Part shown: positions 19,587 through 27,486 of the stretch, piece by piece
How the letters are laid out: each line of letters starts with the position of its first letter
How positions within the stretch are numbered: the stretch's first letter is position 1
Origin: Burkholderia cepacia GG4
GTDB lineage: Bacteria; Pseudomonadota; Gammaproteobacteria; Burkholderiales; Burkholderiaceae
Length of the DNA: 64,000 nt
Assembly (NCBI RefSeq): GCF_000292915.1
Contig: NC_018514.1
Location: 1,674,001-1,738,000, forward strand
Direction: 5' to 3'
Program-made: the position numbers and the translations under genes
Notes under the pieces: model-generated
What the model saw: only the letters and a program-made list of their open reading frames with translations
Databases searched by the model: none
Told to the model about the DNA's origin: nothing

Positions 19587-19620
19587 GATCCGGGCAAGCG
19601 TCGATACGCTTGCCCGGATC
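19587..19620. repeat. Perfect 14-bp inverted repeat between P5C dehydrogenase and ABC ATPase
   Basis: GATCCGGGCAAGCG at 19587-19600 and its exact reverse complement at 19607-19620, with a 6-nt loop. No T-run follows on either strand. It ends about 15 nt before the ATPase start, so in the minus-strand mRNA it would form a stable hairpin just upstream of the ribosome site. It could stabilise a processed 5' end or attenuate expression. Confidence 0.75.
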
Positions 19621-19751
19621 CCATGCTTCGTGGTCGTTCAGGGTCGACATTCCTGCCCTGCGTCGACCAGCGTCACTGCTTCAGCGCTGACTCCTGTTCT
19701 GGGCTTCGCAACCTGGCCGGAGGCAAAGCCCTGCGCAAACCCGTCCCGGGC

Positions 19752-21362
19752 TTACGCGCCGAACTGCCATTCGCGCGGCGGCAGATAGGTTTCCTTGACC
19801 ACGCGCGGCGACGCCCAGCGCAACAGGTTCAGGTACGAACCCGCCTTGTCGTTCGTGCCGCTCGCCCGGCCGCCGCCGAACGGCTGCTGGCCGATCATCG
19901 CGCCCGTCGGCTTGTCGTTCAGGTACAGGTTGCCCGCGGCATTGATCAGCGCGGCCTCGGCCTGGTGCAGCGCGAAGCGGTCAGTGCTGAAAATCGAACC
20001 GGTCAGCGCGTACGGGCTGGTCGCGTCGATGAGCTCGAGCGTGTCGGTCCAGGCGTTGTCGTCGTAGACGAACACCGACAGAACCGGACCGAACAGCTCT
20101 TCCGTCATCAGTGCGTGGCGCGGATCCGATACCTGCAGCACAGTCGGCTCGACGAAGTAGCCGGGATCCGACCAGGTCTTGCCGCCCGACACGACGGTCA
20201 CCGCGCCGTCTTCCTTCGCCGCAGCGATCACGCGGCTGAGCTTCTGGTACGACACCTCCGAAATCACCGCACCCATGAAGGTGTTGGCATCGGCGACATC
20301 GCCGACCTTGAGTTCCGCCAGGCGCTCGCGCAGTTCCTTGCTCACCGCCGGCCACAGGCTGACCGGAATATAGGCACGCGATGCCGCGCTGCACTTCTGG
20401 CCCTGGTACTCGAACGCGCCGCGAATGAGCGCAATGGCAACTTCGGACGGGTTCGCCGACGCATGCGCCAGGACGAAGTCCTTGCCGCCCGTTTCACCAA
20501 CCAGGCGCGGGATCGTGCGGAATGCGTCGACCTTCGATGCGACACCCTTCCACAGAGACTGGAATACGGCCGACGAACCCGTGAAATGGATACCCGCCAG
20601 ATCGCGCGAGGCGAGCGCGACGCGCGTCGTCATCTCGGCATCGCCCGGCACGAAATTGATGACGCCCGGCGGAAGGCCCGCCTCTTCCAGTGCTTCGAAG
20701 AAGATGTAGTTCGCGAGCGCCGACTTTTCCGACGGCTTCCACAGCACCGTGTTGCCCATGATGGCCGGCGCGGTCGTCAGGTTCCCGCCGATCGCCGTGA
20801 AGTTGAACGGCGAGATCGCGTACACGAAACCCTCGAGCGGGCGCCAATCGGCACGATTGACCGCGGTCGGCACCGACATCGGCTGCTCCGCGTACACGCG
20901 CTGCGCGTTGAACGCATTGAAGCGCAGGAAGTCGATGAGCTCGCAAGCACTGTCCGGCTCGGCCTGGTCGATCGTCTTGCTCTGGCCGAGCATCGTCGCT
21001 GCATTGATCTTTACGCGCAAACGCGTCGCGATGATCTCGGCGGCCCGATGAAGAATCGTCGCGCGGCTCGAATGCGTCAGGCTCGCCCAGTCGCGCGCGA
21101 CCGATTTCGAGCTCGCGATCGCTTCGGCAACCTGCGCTTCCGTCGGGCGGTGAATGCGAGCCAGCACACGCTGATGATCGTGCGGCGCACGAACCTCGAC
21201 GGTATCGTTCGAGAAGTACTTCTTTCCACCGATTACGGTCGGGATATCGACGACTTCACGTTGCTCGAGGGCTTTGCTCAGTGCGTCGGCAGCTGCGGTT
21301 CCCGGGCGGAAGGATACTTCCGGTTCATTGGCCGGCAGCGGAAATTGAGGACCTGAACTCAC
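19752..21362 (-). CDS. L-glutamate gamma-semialdehyde (P5C) dehydrogenase, stand-alone
   Basis: 536 residues, close to the mitochondrial/Deinococcus-type P5C dehydrogenase rather than the PutA-fused type. Catalytic features are intact: Asn187 in SPFNFTAIGGNL, Glu290 in VGETGGKD and the nucleophile Cys324 in YQGQKCSAASRA. It oxidises P5C/glutamate semialdehyde to glutamate with NAD+. The start is a GTG at 21362 with AAGGAG just upstream. It heads the minus-strand run that continues into the ABC importer and the PutA homologue whose own dehydrogenase domain is degenerate, and therefore probably supplies the missing second step. Confidence 0.95.
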   Translation of the reverse strand: MSSGPQFPLPANEPEVSFRPGTAAADALSKALEQREVVDIPTVIGGKKYFSNDTVEVRAPHDHQRVLARIHRPTEAQVAEAIASSKSVARDWASLTHSSRATILHRAAEIIATRLRVKINAATMLGQSKTIDQAEPDSACELIDFLRFNAFNAQRVYAEQPMSVPTAVNRADWRPLEGFVYAISPFNFTAIGGNLTTAPAIMGNTVLWKPSEKSALANYIFFEALEEAGLPPGVINFVPGDAEMTTRVALASRDLAGIHFTGSSAVFQSLWKGVASKVDAFRTIPRLVGETGGKDFVLAHASANPSEVAIALIRGAFEYQGQKCSAASRAYIPVSLWPAVSKELRERLAELKVGDVADANTFMGAVISEVSYQKLSRVIAAAKEDGAVTVVSGGKTWSDPGYFVEPTVLQVSDPRHALMTEELFGPVLSVFVYDDNAWTDTLELIDATSPYALTGSIFSTDRFALHQAEAALINAAGNLYLNDKPTGAMIGQQPFGGGRASGTNDKAGSYLNLLRWASPRVVKETYLPPREWQFGA

Positions 21363-21566
21363 GGCAACTCCTTAATAAAACGAATGGTTGAAAGCGTCGC
21401 ATTGTTTGCATTCGCCACCGGGTTTTCCCTAGTGCCACGGGGCTTTGCGGCAGATTTGCGTCAAACGGCAACTTCAGTTTCGAGAGTAGGGGCTACAAAA
21501 CGAAGCCGTCCTTTATTCACGTCGACTTATGCAATGAATCGTGCAACGTGATGAAGTCCCGACACG

Positions 21567-22715
21567 TTACTCGGCACCCATCGTCGTCACCGGCACCCAG
21601 CGACCGCCCTTCACCTGGTAAAGCGTCGAGGTCGGATTCTTGAGATCGCCATTCGCGTCGAACGCGATCTTTCCCGTGATGCCTTCGTAGTGCGTCGCGT
21701 GCAGCGCCGACAGGAATTCCGCCGGCTTTGCAGAGTTGGCCTGCTTCATCGCGTTGATGGCCACCTATGCGCAGTCGTACGCGAACGGCGCGTAGGTGAG
21801 GATGTCCGCCCCGAAGCGCTTCTTGAATTTCTGCATGAAGGCCTTGCCTTGCGGCAGCGAGTCGATCGGACGTCCGTATTCCCACGCCATCGCGCCCTCG
21901 GCTGCCGCGCCTGCGACATTGATGAAGATGCTGTCGGCGATGCCGCCGCTGCCGACGAACTGCGTGCGCATGCCGAGCTGCTTCATCCGCTTCGTAATGA
22001 GTGCGGCCTGGTTGTCGCCGCCGCCGAAGAACAGCAGATCGGCGTTGGCCGCCTTGATGTTCGTGAGCTGGGCATTGAACTCGACCGCCTTGTCGTTGGT
22101 GTATTCGGACGACGCGATCTTGCCGCCGGCGGCGGCCACGGCCTTCTTGAACTCCTCGACGGCGCCTTGCCCGAAGGCCGTCCGGTCATCCATGACCGCA
22201 ATGCGCTGCGCCTTCGTGACGGTCACCGCGTACTTGCCGGCGTTGCCGGAGTTTTGCGTATCGGTTGCAATAATCCGGAAGACCGTCTTCAACCCCTGAT
22301 GCGTGATGGCGGGATTCGTCGCGGCCGGGTCGATCAACGGGATGCCCGCCTTCGCGAAGATCGGCGCCGATGGCAGTGCAACCCCCGAGTTGTAATACCC
22401 GACAACTGCGGCCACGCCGTCATCGACGAGCTTCTGCGCCACTTGGACACCGATGCGCGGATCGCTTTGATCGTCGACCGAATCGAGTTCGAACCGGACA
22501 TCCTGTCCACTGAGCTTGATGTGCTGCGCGTTCGCCTCCTCGACTGCCAGGCGAACGCCATTCTCGATGTCCTTGCCGTTGGCGGCATTGATCCCGGTAA
22601 GCGGGCTCGAGACTCCGATTTTCACGACCAACTGGCCGTACGCAACGTCACAGGCAGCGGACAGCGCGAGGGCGCTCAGACTCGTGACGAGCAATTTTCG
22701 CGAAAGGCTGATCAT
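21567..22715 (-). pseudogene. Branched-chain-type ABC binding protein interrupted by an in-frame TAG
   Basis: The frame from the ATG at 22715 encodes a signal peptide (SLSRKLLVTSLSALALSAA) and a LivJ-like periplasmic fold (IGVSSPLTGINAANGKDIENG). At 21765-21767 a TAG stops it after TYAPFAYDCA. The same frame continues without any shift for 65 codons (VAINAMKQANSAKPAEF to VTTMGAE) to a TAA at 21567-21569, and that tail is exactly the usual LivJ C-terminus. A single base change therefore separates this from a full 382-residue protein. No LIV permease or ATPase genes are nearby, so it was an orphan binding protein. Either a genuine nonsense mutation or a sequencing error. Confidence 0.85.
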
Positions 22716-22817
22716 TTGTTCAATCCCAAATGGTAAACGGAAGGCGTCTGACGGCCCAAGCATCTCGCCCCAATGCAATCTCGACGGATCGCCGTGACAC
22801 TCACCCGGGAATTTCAC

Positions 22818-22831
22818 TGAACATCCGTTCA
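22818..22831. promoter_or_regulatory. Operator-like palindrome TGAAC-N4-GTTCA, site 1
   Basis: TGAAC ATCC GTTCA, a perfect 5+5 inverted repeat with a 4-nt spacer. It lies about 100 nt upstream of the binding-protein start on the minus strand. Two more copies with identical half-sites occur at 22967 and 23023, all between that gene and the divergent TetR regulator. Confidence 0.75.
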
Positions 22832-22966
22832 GATCAAACTCGTCGCTATGGACTATATATGCAAATTACGAGCGATCAAAAACAAAATTCGCTGGACAGC
22901 GTCAGTATTTACACCAACATCTCGACCATTCTGGCGAGATAGCAGGCCCATGCCACGAAAATGATG

Positions 22967-22980
22967 TGAACGTTTGTTCA
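22967..22980. promoter_or_regulatory. Operator-like palindrome TGAAC-N4-GTTCA, site 2
   Basis: TGAAC GTTT GTTCA, with the same half-sites and spacing as sites 1 and 3. It is 56 nt upstream of site 3. Confidence 0.75.
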
Positions 22981-23022
22981 ATTTCATTTCACGGCAATCG
23001 ATATGGCCCCCAATAAATTACA

Positions 23023-23036
23023 TGAACGAATGTTCA
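23023..23036. promoter_or_regulatory. Operator-like palindrome TGAAC-N4-GTTCA, site 3
   Basis: TGAAC GAAT GTTCA, about 90 nt before the TetR-family start codon. Proximity to that start suggests autoregulation by the adjacent regulator. Confidence 0.75.
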
Positions 23037-23125
23037 GTTTGGTGTGTTGGGTATATATTGGGCACACTCGTGGCTGCTCCGGCCGCCCAGGCCGGGCAGC
23101 ATCTTGTTGAAGGAATGAAGCGACC

Positions 23126-23803
23126 ATGAATGACAGCAGCGCCCGCACCACGCAGCCGGACAGCCGCAAGGATGACGCCGTGCAATACGAGGGGATGCGG
23201 TACAAGCTCATCGAATCGACGCTGGAGGTCGTTGGCCAGGTCGGCCTCGAGAACCTGACCATCCGCAAGGTCAGCGAGCACGCCGGCGTCTCGGTGGGCC
23301 TCGTGCACCATCACTTCGAGAACAAGGGAGATCTGGTTTACAAGACCTTCGTGTACCTTATCCGGCGCGTCCGGGAGCAGCTGACCGCAGGGCGCAGAGG
23401 GATCGACGAGCCGGTAGCACGCATGAAATTCACCGCGGACATGTGCTTCAGCGACGAAGTGCTGAGCCCCGGCGCCGCGAACGTGTGGCCACACATGTGG
23501 AGTTCGTCCGCTCACGACGTTGAAGTACGGCGACTGTGCACGGCGTTTTCACGACGCCTGCGATCCAATTTCGTGCATGACCTGAGGCAGGCAGGCTGCG
23601 ACAACACCATGGCCTACATCTGGGCCGTTCAAGCCATGGCGCTGGTACACGGCCTCTGGATCGAGCATCGCGTGTCCGAGACGATCACGATCGACGAGGT
23701 CATGGGGATCTTTCACGGGATGATCGAGGATGCCACGAGACAGATCTGGCGACAAAACATGAGCCGATCGCTTCAGCGAACAACCGAGCGCCGACTCCCC
23801 TGA
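23126..23803 (+). CDS. TetR-family repressor, BetI-like
   Basis: 225 residues. The N-terminal helix-turn-helix (about residues 28-75) reads LENLTIRKVSEHAGVSVGLV and HHHFENKGDLVYKT, the BetI pattern in which GISHYF-type recognition is followed by the K-x-L turn. The C-terminal ligand domain resembles BetI. BetI regulates choline-to-glycine-betaine genes, so a quaternary amine or betaine ligand is plausible here. Three identical palindromes lie in the divergent region before it. Its stop codon directly abuts the convergent LysR stop at 23804. Confidence 0.9.
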   Translation: MNDSSARTTQPDSRKDDAVQYEGMRYKLIESTLEVVGQVGLENLTIRKVSEHAGVSVGLVHHHFENKGDLVYKTFVYLIRRVREQLTAGRRGIDEPVARMKFTADMCFSDEVLSPGAANVWPHMWSSSAHDVEVRRLCTAFSRRLRSNFVHDLRQAGCDNTMAYIWAVQAMALVHGLWIEHRVSETITIDEVMGIFHGMIEDATRQIWRQNMSRSLQRTTERRLP

Positions 23804-24814
23804 TCACGCCTCTTCGCGCAGGTACACGTCTTCCGGCCGCAGCGACAGCGCCTTCGCGATATCCTTCGACACTTGCCGTTCGTAGGCCCGACAGAGCAGA
23901 TCGTACAAATCGGCGGGAAGATGGCCGAGTTCGTTCTCCCGGTACGACAGGTAGAACGAACGGCTCAGTCGTGCGTGCGGACGGCCGTGTCGTGAAAATG
24001 CCGAGAGCGGCACGACCCTGATCTCGGGCGCATAGTGACGGGACTGCCAGACGCAGATCGGCGTCGTAATGGCGAACCCGAGCCCTGCCGCAACCAGGCT
24101 CAGCATCGGATCCGTCGCATCGAATTCGCACGATCGCTCGATGTTCTCCGCATGCGCGGCCAGGTACGCGTCGACATGCTGGCCAATCACGGACCGCGCA
24201 CTGTAACGGATCAACTGGAGATGCCTGCTCAGGTCCGCCAGCGTGGTGAAATGGTCGATTTCGAAGCCCTTGGGCAGCACGACAAAGTACGGCTCCGAAA
24301 ATAGCTTCTGCTTTCGAATGCCGGGCGCCTGTGCGGCGCTGCTCGTCGTCACCGCTACGTCAACTTGACGAGCCTCGAGTTGCGCGTCCAGCACGGGCGT
24401 AATGCCGGACCAGAGACGAATCTGGTGCGAGGTGCCGGACAACGCCTTGATGATGATCGGGCCGATCGTCGCTGCGAATGAATCGACGCATCCGAGCCGA
24501 ACGACGACCCGCTTCGCGCGGGACACGCTGCGGACGCTTTCGACCATCTGGTCGGCGCCCTGCAGCAGCACCGTCGCATGTTCGAACAGTCGCTGACCTG
24601 CCGCGGTCGGGCGAGCCGGCCGCGTCGTACGATCGAGCAGGGTCGTGTCGAGCAGCGTCTCCAGTGCCTTGATGCGCTGCGAGACGCCCGCCTGGGAAAT
24701 TGTCAGCCGGTCTGCGGCATCCGAGATGGAGCCCGCCTCCACAACGGCGACCCAACTCGCCAGAAGGTCCCAGTCGGGATATCGCTCAGGTCCGCTCTCT
24801 TTCATGGTTGGCAT
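23804..24814 (-). CDS. LysR-family transcriptional regulator
   Basis: About 336 residues with an N-terminal winged helix (LLASWVAVVEAGSISDAADR then SQAGVSQRIKALETLLDTTL) and a C-terminal periplasmic-binding-like effector domain. Three starts are possible: GTG at 24838, ATG at 24814 and ATG at 24805; none has a convincing ribosome site. It is convergent with the TetR gene and precedes an N-formylglutamate hydrolase paralogue on the same strand, 48 nt upstream. The target genes are unknown. Confidence 0.9.
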   Translation of the reverse strand: MPTMKESGPERYPDWDLLASWVAVVEAGSISDAADRLTISQAGVSQRIKALETLLDTTLLDRTTRPARPTAAGQRLFEHATVLLQGADQMVESVRSVSRAKRVVVRLGCVDSFAATIGPIIIKALSGTSHQIRLWSGITPVLDAQLEARQVDVAVTTSSAAQAPGIRKQKLFSEPYFVVLPKGFEIDHFTTLADLSRHLQLIRYSARSVIGQHVDAYLAAHAENIERSCEFDATDPMLSLVAAGLGFAITTPICVWQSRHYAPEIRVVPLSAFSRHGRPHARLSRSFYLSYRENELGHLPADLYDLLCRAYERQVSKDIAKALSLRPEDVYLREEA

Positions 24815-24861
24815 CAAAGTGACGGATGACTCTAGCACGATTCAACACCGGCCGGAAACCG

Positions 24862-25701
24862 TCACCCATACAGATTGAACGACGGCTCCGGATGAGGCAC
24901 GCCGCTGCTCTTCGGCAGCGTCTCCAGGGTCGCGAGCAGGTTGTCCAGCATCACGCCGAAAAGCGCCGCGGTCGTACGCGTGACCGCAGGTTCGAGCTCA
25001 CACTCCTTCCGCCAGTTTCCCGCAAACTCGACCTCCATCACATGAATGCCGCTGCCCGGCATCCCGTAATGCTGCGCCGGAAAAACATCCGCACACTTTC
25101 CGTTCACGACCCATGATCGCCCTCCGTGCTGGACAGTCTTGGTGAGTGCACTCACCAGGCGCCTGTCACACGACGAACCGTGGTGGGTTCCTACGTTGCA
25201 GTCGTAAGTGCCGGCTTGCTGTCGATACGGAGACAACCACGCGCTCGCGTGGGAAATCAATAAAAGCACATGGTCGTGCACACTGCGCAGACGCCGCAGT
25301 TCGCCGCCCAGTGCGTGATGATACGGTCGCCAGTAGCGCGCAACGCGCCGCGCGATCTCCTCCTCCGACGGTCCTTCACCCTGCCCGTAGAGGGGCTCTC
25401 CGTCGGACGTATGGGTTCGGCACAGGTTCGCGTGCGCGAGCCCCGGAGAAAGCGGCCTGCGATCGGCCGGCACGTTGCAGTCGATGATGCATGGGTGATG
25501 GCGCGCGGCAATGCACGTGAAGCCGCGCGCCTCGGCGACCGCCCGGAGTACGAATCCGGTCGGATCGGCAAGCCGCCCCTGTATCGCCGACCACGCCGGC
25601 TGCAACGTCAGCGCCTCTGGAACGAACGTCCCGATGTGCGGTGCCGCCACCAGGATCGGTCCGTCACCTTGGTAGATGCTGCCGTAGTCGTCGTCATGCA
25701 T
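24862..25701 (-). CDS. N-formylglutamate amidohydrolase family paralogue
   Basis: 279 residues with the same fold blocks as the hutG product at 9763-10563: VAAPHIGTFVPEAL, DPTGFVLRAVAEARG, GEPLYGQGEGPSEEEIARR and YWRPYHHALGGEL. Some blocks differ: WEAHS reads LISHAS, and DLNRP reads DCNVP. It is therefore a divergent member that may act on another N-formyl or N-acyl amino acid. It sits beside the LysR gene and opposite the Ldh/Mdh-type reductase. Function beyond amidohydrolase is not assigned. Confidence 0.8.
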   Translation of the reverse strand: MHDDDYGSIYQGDGPILVAAPHIGTFVPEALTLQPAWSAIQGRLADPTGFVLRAVAEARGFTCIAARHHPCIIDCNVPADRRPLSPGLAHANLCRTHTSDGEPLYGQGEGPSEEEIARRVARYWRPYHHALGGELRRLRSVHDHVLLLISHASAWLSPYRQQAGTYDCNVGTHHGSSCDRRLVSALTKTVQHGGRSWVVNGKCADVFPAQHYGMPGSGIHVMEVEFAGNWRKECELEPAVTRTTAALFGVMLDNLLATLETLPKSSGVPHPEPSFNLYG

Positions 25702-26422
25702 ATATCGGCACCCGTGATGTTCTTTCGCCTTCAGGTGAAGTCACGTCAATGTCGCCCTGGCATCTACCCCGGGCGATTCCGAATGGAGGGTACTTGCGAC
25801 GAGGCGCATGAACAGTATCGTAAGCAGGCCTTCAGCTATGTATAAGCGCTTCTTGCGGCAACGTTGTCGAGTGCCGCGGCATCACAGGCGATCCAGTCGA
25901 TTGCGGCATGCATCCCGCCGAAGCATCGTCGGGCCAAGAACATCGACCCTGGCGATCGCGCCGCGTGCGGTCGCTCAACCGAGCACGAACCCCGTTACCG
26001 CGTCACCGAGGCGGGCAGCGGGTACCGTAAGCCGCACCATCGCTAAATATAAGCACCGCTTACGACGACGGCGATTGTTCGAGCAAGGCGCAGAGTTTGA
26101 ATCACCAACCGCAGGCAGGACGACCCGTCGCTGACCGCGTGTAGCCGGCGTCCAGCCCTCGTTTCGACGGACGCTCGTGGCGTGTCGGGATCCTGGCCGC
26201 TATCGTCGACATCGAGTCGCTGCGGGCTCCGGCGCGGGCCGCGGGGATCCCCCCGGTTTATGCTCCCGGTCACGCCGGACCGAAAATCCAGACGCGCCGC
26301 GGTTTCGCCTTCGAATGAGATTTGATGGACGCCGAGAGCGCAGGCCGGACACGGCTGATGCCGGCAGCGCCGGGATCCGGGTACGGCGCGCTCGGCGCCC
26401 CGATTTATGTGAGAGGACAATG
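25702..26422. promoter_or_regulatory. 721-nt divergent gap with TAAGC/GCTTA half-sites
   Basis: No gene is supported here. An inverted repeat TAAGC-ACC-GCTTA lies at 26050-26062, and related TAAGC and GCTT elements occur at 25821-25832 and 25843-25851. These could be operators for the divergent genes, but I cannot name the regulator. Confidence 0.35.
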
Positions 26423-27394
26423 ATGCGACTTGAAACGCAAGAAGCTTTTGCAATCGCCCGACAGGCAGTACTCGACGCAGGCGCGACCGATGCCATCGCA
26501 ACATCGCTGGCCAACGCTGTCGTTTCGGCCGAATGGGCCGGCAGCCGCGCCGTCGGCTTCGCCCACCTTCCAGACTATCTGGATGGATTCGGACAAGGAC
26601 GCATCTCGACAACTGCCGAGCCGTCTCTCACCTCGCCTGCTCCCGCCGTGTTACAGGCGGAAGCCCACCGCGGCATCGCACAACTGGGTTTTGACCGCGC
26701 GTTCGATCAGATCGTCGAGCGCGCCGGCACGTTCGGCGTTACCGTCTTTTCTCAGTCGAACAACTACACGGTCGGCGAGCTCGGCTACTATCCACGACGC
26801 CTCGCCGAAAAGAGCCTCGTGGCGCTCGCTGTGACGAATGCCACCGCGCAGATGACCACGCTCGAGAGCTGCAAGCCGGTGTATGGCACCAATCCGATGG
26901 CGTTCGCTGCGCCGACGAGCAGCGGCAAGCCGTTTGTGATCGACCAGGCATCCAGCGCAACCGCATTCGTCAACGTCAGAAAGGCCGCCGAGAGTGGCGG
27001 GACGATTCCCGAAGGTTGGGCGGTCGATGCGAACGGTCAGCCGACCACGGATCCGCGGGAAGCCGTCAAAGGCCTTCTACTGGCATTCGGCGGCGCGCGA
27101 GGGGCCAATATCGCGCTGATGATCGAAATCATGGCCGCCGGCATGACGGGCGGAAACTGGTCGATGGATGCGCCGTCGTTCGCATCGGGAAGCGACTGTC
27201 CAGCAGTCGGCCTGTTCGTGGTCGCATTCAAACCGGATCTGCTCGTGCCGGATTTTGCCAGCAGGCTGTCCGCCCAGATCGAACGCCTTGCCGGGCTGGG
27301 TGTGCGCATTCCCGGCAGCCATCTTGACGTTACCGAACTCGAGGTTCCTGACGCCGTGCTCGCAAGGATCCGCGAGTTCAATCGATCCGAATGA
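26423..27394 (+). CDS. Ldh/Mdh (YlbC/DpkA) superfamily NAD(P)H oxidoreductase
   Basis: 323 residues of the type-2 malate/lactate dehydrogenase superfamily: SNNYTVGELGYYPRRLAE, PVYGTNPMAFAAP and the C-terminal GGARGANIALMIEIMAAGMTGG. Known members reduce delta1-pyrroline-2-carboxylate or delta1-piperideine-2-carboxylate, or oxidise 2-hydroxy acids. It belongs to the subfamily in which the usual SHG motif reads RAVGFAHLPDYL. Facing a proline-racemase homologue, a role in cyclic imino acid reduction is plausible. Two adjacent ATGs occur (26420, 26423); I prefer 26423 for its spacing from GAGAGG. Confidence 0.82.
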   Translation: MRLETQEAFAIARQAVLDAGATDAIATSLANAVVSAEWAGSRAVGFAHLPDYLDGFGQGRISTTAEPSLTSPAPAVLQAEAHRGIAQLGFDRAFDQIVERAGTFGVTVFSQSNNYTVGELGYYPRRLAEKSLVALAVTNATAQMTTLESCKPVYGTNPMAFAAPTSSGKPFVIDQASSATAFVNVRKAAESGGTIPEGWAVDANGQPTTDPREAVKGLLLAFGGARGANIALMIEIMAAGMTGGNWSMDAPSFASGSDCPAVGLFVVAFKPDLLVPDFASRLSAQIERLAGLGVRIPGSHLDVTELEVPDAVLARIREFNRSE

Positions 27395-27397
27395 CGC

Positions 27398-27428
27398 GGG
27401 GGCCGCACTGACGGCTGACGCGGCCCCC
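27398..27428. terminator. GC-rich hairpin between convergent genes
   Basis: GGGGGCCGC (27398-27406) pairs with GCGGCCCCC (27420-27428), starting right after the oxidoreductase stop. There is no T-run, so an intrinsic terminator is uncertain. Confidence 0.45.
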
Positions 27429-27486
27429 CCGGCATGGCCGGACTCACCTGTCCGGTCCATGCATTCGCCCCATCAGATCCGGCAGA

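Noticed and set aside
19554..21356. A 600-codon plus-strand frame opposite P5C dehydrogenase
   Set aside because: Arg-rich, low-complexity translation without family features; it is the complement of an intact dehydrogenase in high-GC DNA.
21765..21767. TAG in the binding protein read as pyrrolysine or suppressed
   Set aside because: No pyrrolysine tRNA or synthetase genes are seen and Burkholderiaceae are not known to use this; a nonsense mutation or read error is simpler.
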